Shown here: positions 17,486-26,392 of the stretch, piece by piece
Layout: each line of letters opens with the position of its first letter
Numbering within the stretch: position 1 is the first letter of the stretch
Source: a virus
DNA: 37,650 bases
IMG/VR virus record: IMGVR_UViG_3300032311_001182
Coordinates: 1-37,650 of that record
Reading direction: 5' to 3' (one strand)
The notes under the pieces: model-generated
Told to the model about the DNA's origin: nothing
The model's database searches: none
Seen by the model: only the letters and a program-made list of their open reading frames with translations
Made by a program: the position numbers and the translations under genes

Positions 17486-17494
17486 AGTATAGCA
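17486..17494 (-). promoter_or_regulatory. Extended -10 promoter box inside the appendage cluster
   Basis: TGC followed by TATACT on the minus strand, about 20 nt before the ATG of the 110-residue gene, with an AGAGGTG ribosome site between. No good -35 box is visible. It sits in the 37-bp gap after the chaperone gene, one of the larger gaps in the cluster. Confidence 0.35.
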
Positions 17495-17502
17495 TAATAG
17501 CA

Positions 17503-17910
17503 TTATAATGTAGGCTCCGTAGGATAAACTACATTATGATCTGTTACGCTTTCTGGAAGATCTCTAAGGGCTTGTCTATAGATTCTCCACTCTTCCTTTT
17601 TCTCATCAGACAAGCTAGATGTTTCTACCCAGTCTGATAATTTTAATAGCTGATTTCTTTTAGTCCTTGCTGCACTAAGTGCTCCGCTTAAAAGAATTCC
17701 TGCTTCCCATGCCGCATGCTCTTCATCATTCATTGCTCTTGGGTTTCCATCGTTATAAATTAAATGTCTTTTATCTGGGAAATGCTCATCAACTTCAAAC
17801 CACTCTGATCCGTCTTCTGTGTTATCTGTTGGGAATTCGTGCCAAGTTCTAGTTTCAATCTGAATGTTGTGATCTGCGCTAAATCTAGCATACTTTTTAA
17901 ATTCTGTCAT
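17503..17910 (-). CDS. Phage tail assembly chaperone (Phage_tail_APC-like)
   Basis: 135 residues. The C-terminal part is a clear tail assembly chaperone: AARTKRNQLLKLSDWVETSS, then EEWRIYRQALRDLPESVTDH and the end VVYPTEPTL. This R-N-x-L-L-x-x-S-D-W ... YRQALRDLP pattern is shared by small proteins encoded beside many phage fibre genes and helps the fibre fold or attach. The N-terminus (RFSADHNIQIETRTWHEFPT) is a beta piece. It overlaps the 316-residue gene by TAATG, so that protein is the probable client. Confidence 0.8.
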   Translation of the reverse strand: MTEFKKYARFSADHNIQIETRTWHEFPTDNTEDGSEWFEVDEHFPDKRHLIYNDGNPRAMNDEEHAAWEAGILLSGALSAARTKRNQLLKLSDWVETSSLSDEKKEEWRIYRQALRDLPESVTDHNVVYPTEPTL

Positions 17911-18845
17911 TATCTATCTCCAAATACTGTAGCTGCAAAATTCCAAATTTTATGGGAATCAATTGTTGATGTGTAGTTAGCATTATTTACTTCATTAAAT
18001 AGAAGTGCTGCTTGTGTTAATCTCATATCTGGCTGGATAAAGTTGTTTGATCCAGTGAATGTACCCTGCATATTATAAAATGCATTGTTTTCATTCCAAT
18101 GATAGTTATTTGAGGTATCTGTCCAGAAATAGAATGTGTTACATAGTAGGACTACACAGGATTCCCCCGCATTTAATGTAAATGAACCTGATATACCAGC
18201 ATTTGTTGGGCTACCACCTGTATATGTAGCAAGGTTTGTCCATGACATACCAGTTGCTGCTGAATATTTTGTTCCTGTTGAATATGTTGGTCTTCCAACC
18301 TGCAGGCCTGCTCCATCATAACCGCTGCACCAATATGTTGAAATTAATCCCCATACTGAAACAGTTTGTGCTGTTGAACCAAAGTTACGTATAAACATTA
18401 CACGTGATCCAAATGGACCATAGCATGTTGTTCTTGGGTGAGTGTGCATACGTGAGTTTGAAGTACCACACATGTTGTTTGTGGCAAAGTCTAGGCGCTT
18501 ATATGCTGCTGACCAGAATGACTTTCTATTTTCGTTCATATTTCTATATCCACCTAGTGCATACCAGAATGCTCTTTCGGCATCCCATGGCTGTGTTCCT
18601 GTTAGATATGTATAAAAGTTTGTCCAGTCATCGGAGTTATCCCATGAGTAGTTGTTCATAAATGCATTACCACGGTGATTAACAGAATAAATAGATGGGA
18701 TAGAATAAGGTCTTCTAGATCCATCAGTTACTTCTGGCATTACTGAATTAAGACCACTTTGAATTCCAAGTGTTTGCGCTGTAATACCTAGGGATGTTTG
18801 TGTTACCCCCGTTGTTGGAATATATACATCTGAAAAATTTGGCAT
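17910..18845 (-). CDS. Tail protein with IY-P tag and unrecognised adhesin-like domain
   Basis: 311 residues from the ATG at 18845 (MPNFSDVYIPTTGVTQTSLG). I prefer this to the ATG at 18860, which would add five residues, because it overlaps the preceding stop as TAATG like its neighbours. It also matches the tag of the two glycine-rich adhesins (SIYLPGL, QIYVPGL). The body is rich in Trp, Tyr, Asn and Ser (DDWTNFYTYLTGTQPWDAER, SRVMFIRNFGSTAQTVSVWG, GESCVVLLCNTFYFW) and looks like a beta sandwich whose closing strands are FTLNAGESCVVLLC. It lies just upstream of the chaperone, which fits a receptor-binding protein. Fold not recognised. Confidence 0.7.
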   Translation of the reverse strand: MPNFSDVYIPTTGVTQTSLGITAQTLGIQSGLNSVMPEVTDGSRRPYSIPSIYSVNHRGNAFMNNYSWDNSDDWTNFYTYLTGTQPWDAERAFWYALGGYRNMNENRKSFWSAAYKRLDFATNNMCGTSNSRMHTHPRTTCYGPFGSRVMFIRNFGSTAQTVSVWGLISTYWCSGYDGAGLQVGRPTYSTGTKYSAATGMSWTNLATYTGGSPTNAGISGSFTLNAGESCVVLLCNTFYFWTDTSNNYHWNENNAFYNMQGTFTGSNNFIQPDMRLTQAALLFNEVNNANYTSTIDSHKIWNFAATVFGDR

Positions 18846-19507
18846 TAGGTTAGTGTCCATCCTCTCACGGCATCTGAATAAACTAGTGTCATTCTAGCTC
18901 CGTTAATATTAACTACAAGGTTTTCTGCAAGACCTTGAATTTTTTGTCCATTCCGTCCAACTGTCCAGTTGGTAGTTGCTGCGGCTCCAGTCATATCAAT
19001 TAGCTGCACTTGATATCCTAAAGTTGGGTTTAGCGGAAGAGTAACTGTAATTCCACCCTGATTAACAAATATTCTAGCATTGTTTAATGCAGTCATGCTT
19101 GTTGTTGTAATTTGCCAAGATGATGGAACAGTAGATAAAGATGTTTGAAGAGCAGATACTGTAGATTGAAGTGTTGTATATTGAGCCGAGTTGGTGCTAA
19201 CAAACCCTTCAATGTTTGTAGTTCTTCCCTGCAAATTTGTTATATTTGATTCTGCAGTAGTCAATCTTGTGCCATTAGTGCTTGCATTAAATGCTGTAAT
19301 TGCTGCATCTCTTGTAGCATTAATAGTTGCCTGCCCATCAACAACAGAATTGTTTACATCTGCTACTCCAAGTGTGTTTGACATTGAGTTTAATGCTGCT
19401 CCTACTAATTGAAGATCATTTGATGTCAATGACCCACTATTCATTAAAGTAGTTGCAGCTGTTTTAAACTGTGTTATTTGACTAGTTAATGATGAGTAGT
19501 CTGGCAT
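18845..19507 (-). CDS. Coiled-coil tail fibre with C-terminal tip domain (MPDY family)
   Basis: 220 residues. The N-terminal half is helical coiled coil (MPDYSSLTSQITQFKTAATT, then LTTAESNITNLQGRTTNIEG and STVSALQTSLS). The C-terminal about 95 residues are a beta tip common in phage fibres: RIFVNQGGITVTLPLNPTLG, YQVQLIDMTGAA, VGRNGQKIQGLAENLVVNIN and the end TLVYSDAVRGWTLT. It is a short trimeric fibre by plan. Its first half is shared with the 110-residue protein downstream. It overlaps the next gene by TAATG. Confidence 0.75.
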   Translation of the reverse strand: MPDYSSLTSQITQFKTAATTLMNSGSLTSNDLQLVGAALNSMSNTLGVADVNNSVVDGQATINATRDAAITAFNASTNGTRLTTAESNITNLQGRTTNIEGFVSTNSAQYTTLQSTVSALQTSLSTVPSSWQITTTSMTALNNARIFVNQGGITVTLPLNPTLGYQVQLIDMTGAAATTNWTVGRNGQKIQGLAENLVVNINGARMTLVYSDAVRGWTLT

Positions 19508-19510
19508 TTT

Positions 19511-22500
19511 TTACGCCTGCGCTTCTGTCCATGACAGCGTAGCTGAAATATTAGCCGCTGATGAACCTAGGTTGGTTGCAAGAATTGTCAAAATGTCTGG
19601 AGCATTTGGGAAACCTGGGCAAGCCGTACTTCCGTCTCCATTTAGAATTGAGTTTCCTAGGTCACGAGCCTTTGTAAGATCTACACGAGTAACTGAGTAG
19701 TTAGTACCACCAGCGTTATCTGTATAGAATGCAAACACACGGTCACCTCCAGAAACAGTATTTGTAGGAGAGAGAACTGGGGAACCTGTTGTTCCTGTTC
19801 CATCGTGATAAATAATTTGAGCCAGTGATCCTGAACCCACTCTGTTGTTTGCCCATGCATCTGGTATGGAAACACCGTTAAGTGACTGTGCATTCAAAAT
19901 TCCTTCAATCAAGAACTGACCCTGTGAAAGTATGTTAATGTTAAAGAGCTTTAGCTGCATGTTATTTGATAGTTCACGAAGACCAAAGTTACGTCCTGTA
20001 CCATTATCTACAGAAGGTGCCACTCTAAGAGAAATTAGTGGACGTGCCTGTTGTGTAGCACCAAATGTTTGAACAATTGCTCCATTTGGATTTACAGACT
20101 GTGATGGTTCATCAGCTTGTGCTACTGCATATGAAATTGTATTTGAGCTTACATTGCTTATAAGGAATGTTCCATTGTAATAACTTGATGTAAGTGCTGA
20201 TCCAGTAGCTGCCTGGAATGGAATGTTTACAGATGATTTAGTATAAAGAATTGTTGTAGAAGTAACTCCAGTAATTGTATATGTTCCATTAAATACTGAG
20301 TCTACACCCGAAATAGTTACCACTTGTCCAGCTCTGTGCTTATGTGCAACAGATGTTGTTAAGCTTGCTGTGTTTGATGTAAGTTGCTTATAAGTAATTG
20401 TAGATATATCATCTACACCTGAAATTGTTGCATTGTAACCCGCAAGCAATGAGTGTGGTGCAGATGTTGTAATTGTTGCAACACCTGATGTTCTTACTCT
20501 AGAGACAATTGTTGCTGAAACAGATCCAGAACCACCGACCTGTAAGTAACGCTGCATACCAGCTGTAAAGATAAAGGAAGCATCATCGTCAAATCCTCCA
20601 TCCATAATTACTGAAGATCCCCAGTGGCTCATAACTGGAGCACATTCTTGAGAAATAACTTGTACTGAAACCTGAGCAGAACCTGAACCTCCAGGAATTG
20701 TTGCATCTGGTCTAAATGTTGCTGCTACATATGTTCCATTAAGGCTATATGCTGCACCTGAATAATAAGTTAGATATGGTTGTCTACGAATTAAATTCAT
20801 AGCATATCCCTTTGCTGTTTGATTATACGCTCCAATTGATGTGTACTTTGCAATTTCTACATAGTTTTCATCTTGAATTCTAATATAACCAGATGATGGC
20901 CAGTAGTCAACGTTATCAACATACATTACTGTATCTTGTGGAAGAAGATTTGAACCTCTTACTGCAGTTCCGCCTGCTACTAACTTTGAGAACTTTGTTG
21001 GCTCATTAATTGCTTCATATCTTGCAGGCAAGTTACCTGAACGCTGATATGCTGCAAAATTATTATTATTATTTGAAATTTCATGAACCCAGGTAATCTT
21101 ACCACTTTGTCCTCTGAAACCATATCTAATTGTTCCCGCTCCATACCATGAGTAATCAATGTATGTCATCTGCATTTTTGATGGGTCAAATTTATGTCCT
21201 GAAGGACCAGTTCCATCAAATTTATCAAGAATCCATTGTGATTGTGGAACTTTAATAATTTGTACTTTACGTGCTTTGACGCTTGATTGAGAAGCACCAC
21301 GGTACGCTGGTGCAATGGTCAAAGATGTATCTGATGCAATTTGAACAACTCTATAAGTTTGTCCACGAACTACAATCTTATCTCCTGAAACTAATTGCTT
21401 TCTAAAAATTGTATCTGTTCCTGTAACTGTAGAGTTATATTTAGTTACTGCAATATTTCCTCTAAGAGTATTGGTTGCCCATTGACGACAAGCATAAATT
21501 CCCTGTCCATCATATTCAAAGAAGAATCCGTCTTGCTCTGAGTAAAGACCTGCTCTTGTTGAAGCACCCTTCCAAATGTATGCTGTACAGAATACATTGA
21601 CTCCACCTGGAATTTGATCAATTGCTGATAGTGTATTTGTAAATACTACGTTATATTTAAATGTTGTTTGATCAATAACAGCTGTTACAAGATAAATACC
21701 ATTAAATGGATTATATGACCCTGAAACCTCAACACCATCAATTTTTACATAAGCGCCTGGCTGTAAATTATGAGAAGCATTTGTTGTTACTGTAATATCT
21801 GTTGAGCCAGGAACAATTCCATTAGCTGCAATATATTCTACTTGAAAAGTTGGTGTAAACTTTGTACCAGTTGAGAACTGAATTGACTTACCTGACTGAT
21901 ATCTAAAGAATCTGCGTGTTTGACGCATTGTCTGTGTTCCGCAAACGTTATTTCCTGTTGAAAGAATAACTCCACCGTCATGTGGTCTATGGTTTACATA
22001 ACCTTCTGGCTTAGCATAAACCGCTTGATCTGTTGTATTAATTGGATTATTGATTTGGCCTGCGGCCAAAAATGACATTGAGTTTGGTGTATCTACTGTA
22101 TCAATAAAGAAGCCACCACTAAAATTGCTTCCTTCTTTTGCTGTAATAAGAATTGGTGTACCTGGAAGAAGTCCGTGTGGTTTTGGTGACACAATAGTAA
22201 TTCTTGAAGGAGTTGCTTGATCTGATACCGCAGCAAATGCTCCTAGGTTTCCAACAATTCCACCCATGATGTGAGCATTGTCAAAAACTCCACCACCATA
22301 AATAGATGTTAGTGTTCCGTCTAAAATACTTCCTGTAACAATACCTTTTGCTGTATATGTAAAAGCAGTAGATGATGTTGGAGTAACTAAAAATGTTCCG
22401 TCTGCAGCATCACTTGTTGTTTCTTGAACAGAAATAACATCTCCCGCACTAAGTCCGTGTGGGCTATTACATGTTCCAGTAATTGTTGAAAATCTAGATG

Positions 22501-23011
22501 ATGTAGCTGTTCCATTTCCTGTTAACAACTGAAGATCTAATGCATTTCCTCCAGATGATCTTCCATAGAATCCTGGATAGTTTTGAATCATTGTAAGTGT
22601 TTCCCACTTAGAATTCTGGATACCATACTCAAAGTCAGTATCAATAAGAGATTTAGGGTTAGCTGTGCGAAGCTTTCCTACGGCATCTACCAAAAATTCG
22701 GCTGGCTCAAAGCTTTCATTTGTTGCGTCATAAACAATTTGAAAAGTATCTGTTGGAGACATTGAAGATGTACCATATTTTAATACAAGAGTTGTAGATC
22801 CATGTGCAGTATCTGTGAGTGTAGTTGAATCATTATTAATTGTATGGCTATATAATCCAAGAGAGGGGTCGGCAAAGTTATAAACAATTTTATTTTGTGT
22901 TGTGTTAGTAATCAATAACAACTTTTCACGACGAATAATTTGAGGTATTGTTAATGTACCTGTAGCTGGTACAAATACAAGGTTTGTTAAGCTTAGAACT
23001 TTTCTTGCCAT
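19511..23011 (-). CDS. Large tail/baseplate structural protein with HGL repeats
   Basis: 1166 residues, the longest gene in the window. A long N-terminal part (LSLTNLVFVPATGTLTIPQI, DAVGKLRTANPKSLIDTDFE, YGIQNSKWETL) resembles large structural proteins of marine and T4-like phages. It contains at least five copies of a beta repeat of about 45 residues, pattern (S/A)PHGL-x2-G-x5-I ... FNGTY-x-(I/V)-x2-V ... T-x-(F/Y)-x-Y (for example SPHGLSAGD, KPHGLLPGT, ASHNLQPGA, APHSLLAGY). The middle has an RQxRRFFRYQSGKSIQFS segment and the C-terminus a sandwich (YSVTRVDLTKARDLGNSILN). Probably a baseplate wedge or fibre network scaffold that carries other appendages. Confidence 0.75.
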   Translation of the reverse strand: MARKVLSLTNLVFVPATGTLTIPQIIRREKLLLITNTTQNKIVYNFADPSLGLYSHTINNDSTTLTDTAHGSTTLVLKYGTSSMSPTDTFQIVYDATNESFEPAEFLVDAVGKLRTANPKSLIDTDFEYGIQNSKWETLTMIQNYPGFYGRSSGGNALDLQLLTGNGTATSSRFSTITGTCNSPHGLSAGDVISVQETTSDAADGTFLVTPTSSTAFTYTAKGIVTGSILDGTLTSIYGGGVFDNAHIMGGIVGNLGAFAAVSDQATPSRITIVSPKPHGLLPGTPILITAKEGSNFSGGFFIDTVDTPNSMSFLAAGQINNPINTTDQAVYAKPEGYVNHRPHDGGVILSTGNNVCGTQTMRQTRRFFRYQSGKSIQFSTGTKFTPTFQVEYIAANGIVPGSTDITVTTNASHNLQPGAYVKIDGVEVSGSYNPFNGIYLVTAVIDQTTFKYNVVFTNTLSAIDQIPGGVNVFCTAYIWKGASTRAGLYSEQDGFFFEYDGQGIYACRQWATNTLRGNIAVTKYNSTVTGTDTIFRKQLVSGDKIVVRGQTYRVVQIASDTSLTIAPAYRGASQSSVKARKVQIIKVPQSQWILDKFDGTGPSGHKFDPSKMQMTYIDYSWYGAGTIRYGFRGQSGKITWVHEISNNNNNFAAYQRSGNLPARYEAINEPTKFSKLVAGGTAVRGSNLLPQDTVMYVDNVDYWPSSGYIRIQDENYVEIAKYTSIGAYNQTAKGYAMNLIRRQPYLTYYSGAAYSLNGTYVAATFRPDATIPGGSGSAQVSVQVISQECAPVMSHWGSSVIMDGGFDDDASFIFTAGMQRYLQVGGSGSVSATIVSRVRTSGVATITTSAPHSLLAGYNATISGVDDISTITYKQLTSNTASLTTSVAHKHRAGQVVTISGVDSVFNGTYTITGVTSTTILYTKSSVNIPFQAATGSALTSSYYNGTFLISNVSSNTISYAVAQADEPSQSVNPNGAIVQTFGATQQARPLISLRVAPSVDNGTGRNFGLRELSNNMQLKLFNINILSQGQFLIEGILNAQSLNGVSIPDAWANNRVGSGSLAQIIYHDGTGTTGSPVLSPTNTVSGGDRVFAFYTDNAGGTNYSVTRVDLTKARDLGNSILNGDGSTACPGFPNAPDILTILATNLGSSAANISATLSWTEAQA

Positions 23012-23023
23012 AGTTTTTTTCTC

Positions 23024-23644
23024 CTAGAATATCATGCTTGTTGCTAAAAGTGTTGCATTGTTTTGTGACATATTTGTTAAGAACTCGTACTTTGGATAGT
23101 ATACACCAAGATTAAGTATCTGGTCTGCTTTCCAGCTATTTAGTTCTGTTATTACATTTTGTACTGCAGTTTCTCCCGCTGGTCCTGTTGCTCCAGTTGG
23201 GCCAGTTACGCCTTGTGTACCTGCTGTTCCTACTGGACCCTTTAAGTTTCCTTGAAGAACCCATGTAGAGTTTGTAGAATTATATTGGAAGTAGTCTCCG
23301 CTTGTTGTATTCAAATATGTGTCAAGGCCTAGCTTGCTTGCTGGATTTGATCCTGTTGGATTAGCAATTCCTGTAAATGTATAAGAACCTCTTTGTCCCG
23401 CCACACCTTGAGATCCTGCAGCTCCTGCAGCACCAGTTGGTCCTGCTGGAATCTGAAAATTAAATATTGCAGCAGATGATGTTCCACCATTTATAATTGA
23501 TGCTGCTGTTCCTGCTGCAACAGTTGTTACTGTTCCTACAGAAATAGTTGCTGCTGGACCTGTAGGTCCTGTTGCACCTTGGGGTCCTGGTCTTGAGCCA
23601 GCAACGGTTACCCATGCTGTACCATTCCATCTTTTTAATGACAT
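23024..23644 (-). CDS. Short collagen-like fibre
   Basis: 206 residues. Starts with the Trp module KRWNGTAWVTVAGSRPGPQG, then short G-x-y blocks ([35 protein letters not shown]), broken by TISVGTVTTVAAGTAASI and by a module YLNTTSGDYFQYNSTNSTWV. It ends in a helix and the tip-like ATLLATSMIF. The collagen part is more varied and shorter than in the two long collagen genes. SD AGGAGGG lies before the ATG. Confidence 0.78.
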   Translation of the reverse strand: MSLKRWNGTAWVTVAGSRPGPQGATGPTGPAATISVGTVTTVAAGTAASIINGGTSSAAIFNFQIPAGPTGAAGAAGSQGVAGQRGSYTFTGIANPTGSNPASKLGLDTYLNTTSGDYFQYNSTNSTWVLQGNLKGPVGTAGTQGVTGPTGATGPAGETAVQNVITELNSWKADQILNLGVYYPKYEFLTNMSQNNATLLATSMIF

Positions 23645-23665
23645 ATTATGACCCTCCTATCCTAA

Positions 23666-23674
23666 AGTATACCA
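23666..23674 (-). promoter_or_regulatory. Extended -10 promoter box upstream of the short collagen-like fibre
   Basis: TGG-TATACT on the minus strand, 21 nt before the ATG, with an AGGAGGG ribosome site in the short leader. No TTGACA-like -35 at the right distance. It sits in the 36-bp gap after the 896-residue fibre gene and would allow separate expression of the downstream block. Confidence 0.4.
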
Positions 23675-23680
23675 GAATGC

Positions 23681-26371
23681 TTATTCAAATCCCATCCAGG
23701 CTAAAGCTTTTAAATCTTCAAATACTGTTGAATTTGAAGAAATAATATTGTTTATATTAGATGCGGTTACTATTGCTAACCACTGGCCTTGGCTTCTTAC
23801 GTAAGCCAGCCCGCTTGATGCGTCTGAAGCAACATACCCATTTGGGGCATTAACTGGAAAGTCTGCAACAGTTGCATAGTTAGTAAATGTTAAATCTTTA
23901 TAATAGCTTGGAGATTCGTTTTCATTTATGTCCACCCATAATTGAACGTTATTTGGATTAGGCGCTGTTGCACCAAATTCTACAATTGCGCCATCGTAAT
24001 CATCTGTATCAATCCAAAGTTCTCCTGCATAAGAAGGTGTACCTGGTTCGTTTGCGCTATAAATTAATTCTTGAATTGGTTCAACATTGTCAACCCAAAA
24101 TTCATATTGAGCAGGATCTGGAGAAACTCCGCCTGTATAAAATTGATTAAAAGGTGTATCTATGTCATCAACATCAATCCATAAATCTCCGTTTGCTGTT
24201 GCCCCAGCTGGTGGTGCAATTAGTCCAACAAAGAATGTGCTTGGTGGTGCAGAGGCATCTGTTGGAATTAATGTTAATCCTCCGCCGCCGCCTCCTGAGC
24301 CCTGAATATCTTGCCAAAGTAATCCATCCCAAACCTTAAGCTTGTCTAATGCTTTGTTATAATAAATTTGTCCGTGTACTGGGGTAAGAGGTGCTGCATC
24401 AAGTCCAATAATTACACCATTAGTATATGTATTTTTAGATGTCCATGTATTTGTTGTAGATAAAGATAAATCAGAAGAAACATATTGCCAAGATGATGTT
24501 GATGCTTGCCAAACCTTTAATGCCCATGTGTTACCGCTTCTATATTCATCCGTATCAAACCAGAAGGTTCCATCTGCAGGAGAAGTTGGAGCTGAAGCAG
24601 ACATAATAGCTTTTGAAGGAGGAATAATTGTTTCTAAAATTAAATTATTTGTTGTGTCATCATATGTTGCTGTAATATTAGGATTTAATCCGTGTGTAAA
24701 CAATGGAGCAATATAGTCTTGAGCTTGCTCTTGTGTTAATTGAGCAGTTACTGCTAGGTTAATTCGATTGGCAACATCGTCATATGTTGCTGTTACATTT
24801 GAGTGTCCTGCGTGTGTAAATAAGCTAGCTACTGAGTCTTGTGCCGCTTCAGTAAATCCTGGAAGGTTTGCAGTAGTTATTTCAAAGTTTAATTTACCTG
24901 TTGGATCATCATATGTTACAGCAAGTCCAGTTGATTCTGTGTTACCAGAAACCATGCCGCCAACGACATCCTGAATTCTTTCATCTGTATCAGCAAGGGC
25001 CAAATATGTGCTTGCAGCAGTGGTTATGTTTAACTTAGTAGCAAGAGCAGTTGTTATTGTTGTTGCAAAATTAGCATCATTTCCTAAAGCATCTGCAATC
25101 TCTTTTAATGTATCCAACACTGCTGGAGCAGAAGCAACTAAGTCAGCAATCTTTTGATTTACATATGTCTGATCAGCAATTACAGATGTATTTACTGCTA
25201 GTGTTATTGTATTAGCAATATCATCGTAAGTTTTTGTTATTCCGTTGCCCGCCGTTAATGATGTGGCAATTGCATCCATCACTTCTTCATCGTCATAGTT
25301 TGCGCTTAAACTTAATGTAGCATTAGTATCATTATATGAGACAGTTATGTTATAGTGGGTTCCGTCTGTGATTAACTTTGCCGCTACGTCTTGAATTTTT
25401 TCGTCTATATTTAATTGAGAAGCAGGAACAAATCCGCTTTCGTCAAGTTCGGCTACACCATCTGCATTTCCAAGTAGGGCTAGAGGAACATAGGTATTAG
25501 CTGCTGTATTTCCAAGTCCAGATACTGCTGTATCTACATATGACTTCGAAGCCATTGTATTTGTATTAGTCCATAGGCCTGTTGTTGCGTTATATATTAA
25601 AACTTCGCCTGTTGCAGGAGCAGTAATTAAAACATTATGTAGCTCTTCTAATTCAAATCCATTTTGAACCTTAACAAAGATTTCTCCTTGGTTTGCATGT
25701 GCTCGTGTAACTATACCAATAAATACTAAGTGATTTGGAGCCTTTGGTTTATTTACTAATCCATATATTAGTGTTCCTGTGGGTCCAAGCCAAACTGGAT
25801 CTCCATCTGCCGCTGTTGAAGTATTTAAGCCATCAAGTAGGCCTTCTGTGACAACAAACCCATTTCCATTTGTAGACAAGTTTTGAGCAATAAGACCCAT
25901 GGTCTTTGAAGATGCTGACTCTGTTGCATAGCCAGCTTTTGATACAATAATGTTTGTTCCATTAGCAGAACTTACATATACTGGCTGTCCTTTTGTTAGT
26001 GCTTCTGATGCACGTACTGTATGCTTTAATACAGATGTGTAGTTTGCTGATGGAGCATTTGAAACAGTTAAAACAAGTTTATTTGCTATGTCATTATAAG
26101 CAACAGTTAAATTAGAATGATCAGCATGATCTAAGAGAGATGCCGCTAAATCTTGAACCTCTTCGCCATCTAGAAAGTTTAGCTCTAGCTGTTTTACTTT
26201 ATAATCAAGAGAAGCTGGGTCGGTAGAGTTGTTAACACCAACCTTGGTCTCAAGGGCTTCAATGGCATCATTTGCATTAGCGTGTTGGGCAGCATGGGAT
26301 ACGGTTTGTACTGAATCCGTAGATTGCGGATTTACAAAGTCATCCTTAGCGGTTGGAAATGAGGTTGCCAT
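23681..26371 (-). CDS. Long tail fibre with repeated Y-D-D shaft units
   Basis: 896 residues. The N-terminus FPTAKDDFVNPQSTDSVQTV, then HAAQHANANDAIEALETKVG, is the attachment domain found on many phage fibres. The shaft has tandem units of the type E-x-x-D-x-x-(A/V)-x-x ... ITKTYDDIANTITLAV and (S/T)YDD-x-x-N-x-I-x-L. Part of it (ASKSYVDTAVSGLGNTAANT, LLGNADGVAELDESGFVPAS) is shared with the 396- and 320-residue fibres. The last about 280 residues carry repeats of GDLWIDVDD, GELWIDTDD and QLWVDINE, then a tip. No ribosome site; TATAAT lies 7 nt before the ATG. Confidence 0.8.
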   Translation of the reverse strand: MATSFPTAKDDFVNPQSTDSVQTVSHAAQHANANDAIEALETKVGVNNSTDPASLDYKVKQLELNFLDGEEVQDLAASLLDHADHSNLTVAYNDIANKLVLTVSNAPSANYTSVLKHTVRASEALTKGQPVYVSSANGTNIIVSKAGYATESASSKTMGLIAQNLSTNGNGFVVTEGLLDGLNTSTAADGDPVWLGPTGTLIYGLVNKPKAPNHLVFIGIVTRAHANQGEIFVKVQNGFELEELHNVLITAPATGEVLIYNATTGLWTNTNTMASKSYVDTAVSGLGNTAANTYVPLALLGNADGVAELDESGFVPASQLNIDEKIQDVAAKLITDGTHYNITVSYNDTNATLSLSANYDDEEVMDAIATSLTAGNGITKTYDDIANTITLAVNTSVIADQTYVNQKIADLVASAPAVLDTLKEIADALGNDANFATTITTALATKLNITTAASTYLALADTDERIQDVVGGMVSGNTESTGLAVTYDDPTGKLNFEITTANLPGFTEAAQDSVASLFTHAGHSNVTATYDDVANRINLAVTAQLTQEQAQDYIAPLFTHGLNPNITATYDDTTNNLILETIIPPSKAIMSASAPTSPADGTFWFDTDEYRSGNTWALKVWQASTSSWQYVSSDLSLSTTNTWTSKNTYTNGVIIGLDAAPLTPVHGQIYYNKALDKLKVWDGLLWQDIQGSGGGGGGLTLIPTDASAPPSTFFVGLIAPPAGATANGDLWIDVDDIDTPFNQFYTGGVSPDPAQYEFWVDNVEPIQELIYSANEPGTPSYAGELWIDTDDYDGAIVEFGATAPNPNNVQLWVDINENESPSYYKDLTFTNYATVADFPVNAPNGYVASDASSGLAYVRSQGQWLAIVTASNINNIISSNSTVFEDLKALAWMGFE

Positions 26372-26378
26372 ATATTAT

Positions 26379-26387
26379 ATTATACCC
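26379..26387 (-). promoter_or_regulatory. -10 box of a possible leaderless promoter for the long fibre
   Basis: GGG followed by a perfect TATAAT on the minus strand, ending 7 nt before the ATG at 26371. There is no Shine-Dalgarno sequence. The 21-bp gap holds little else, so the box cannot serve any other gene. Confidence 0.45.
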
Positions 26388-26392
26388 CCTGC

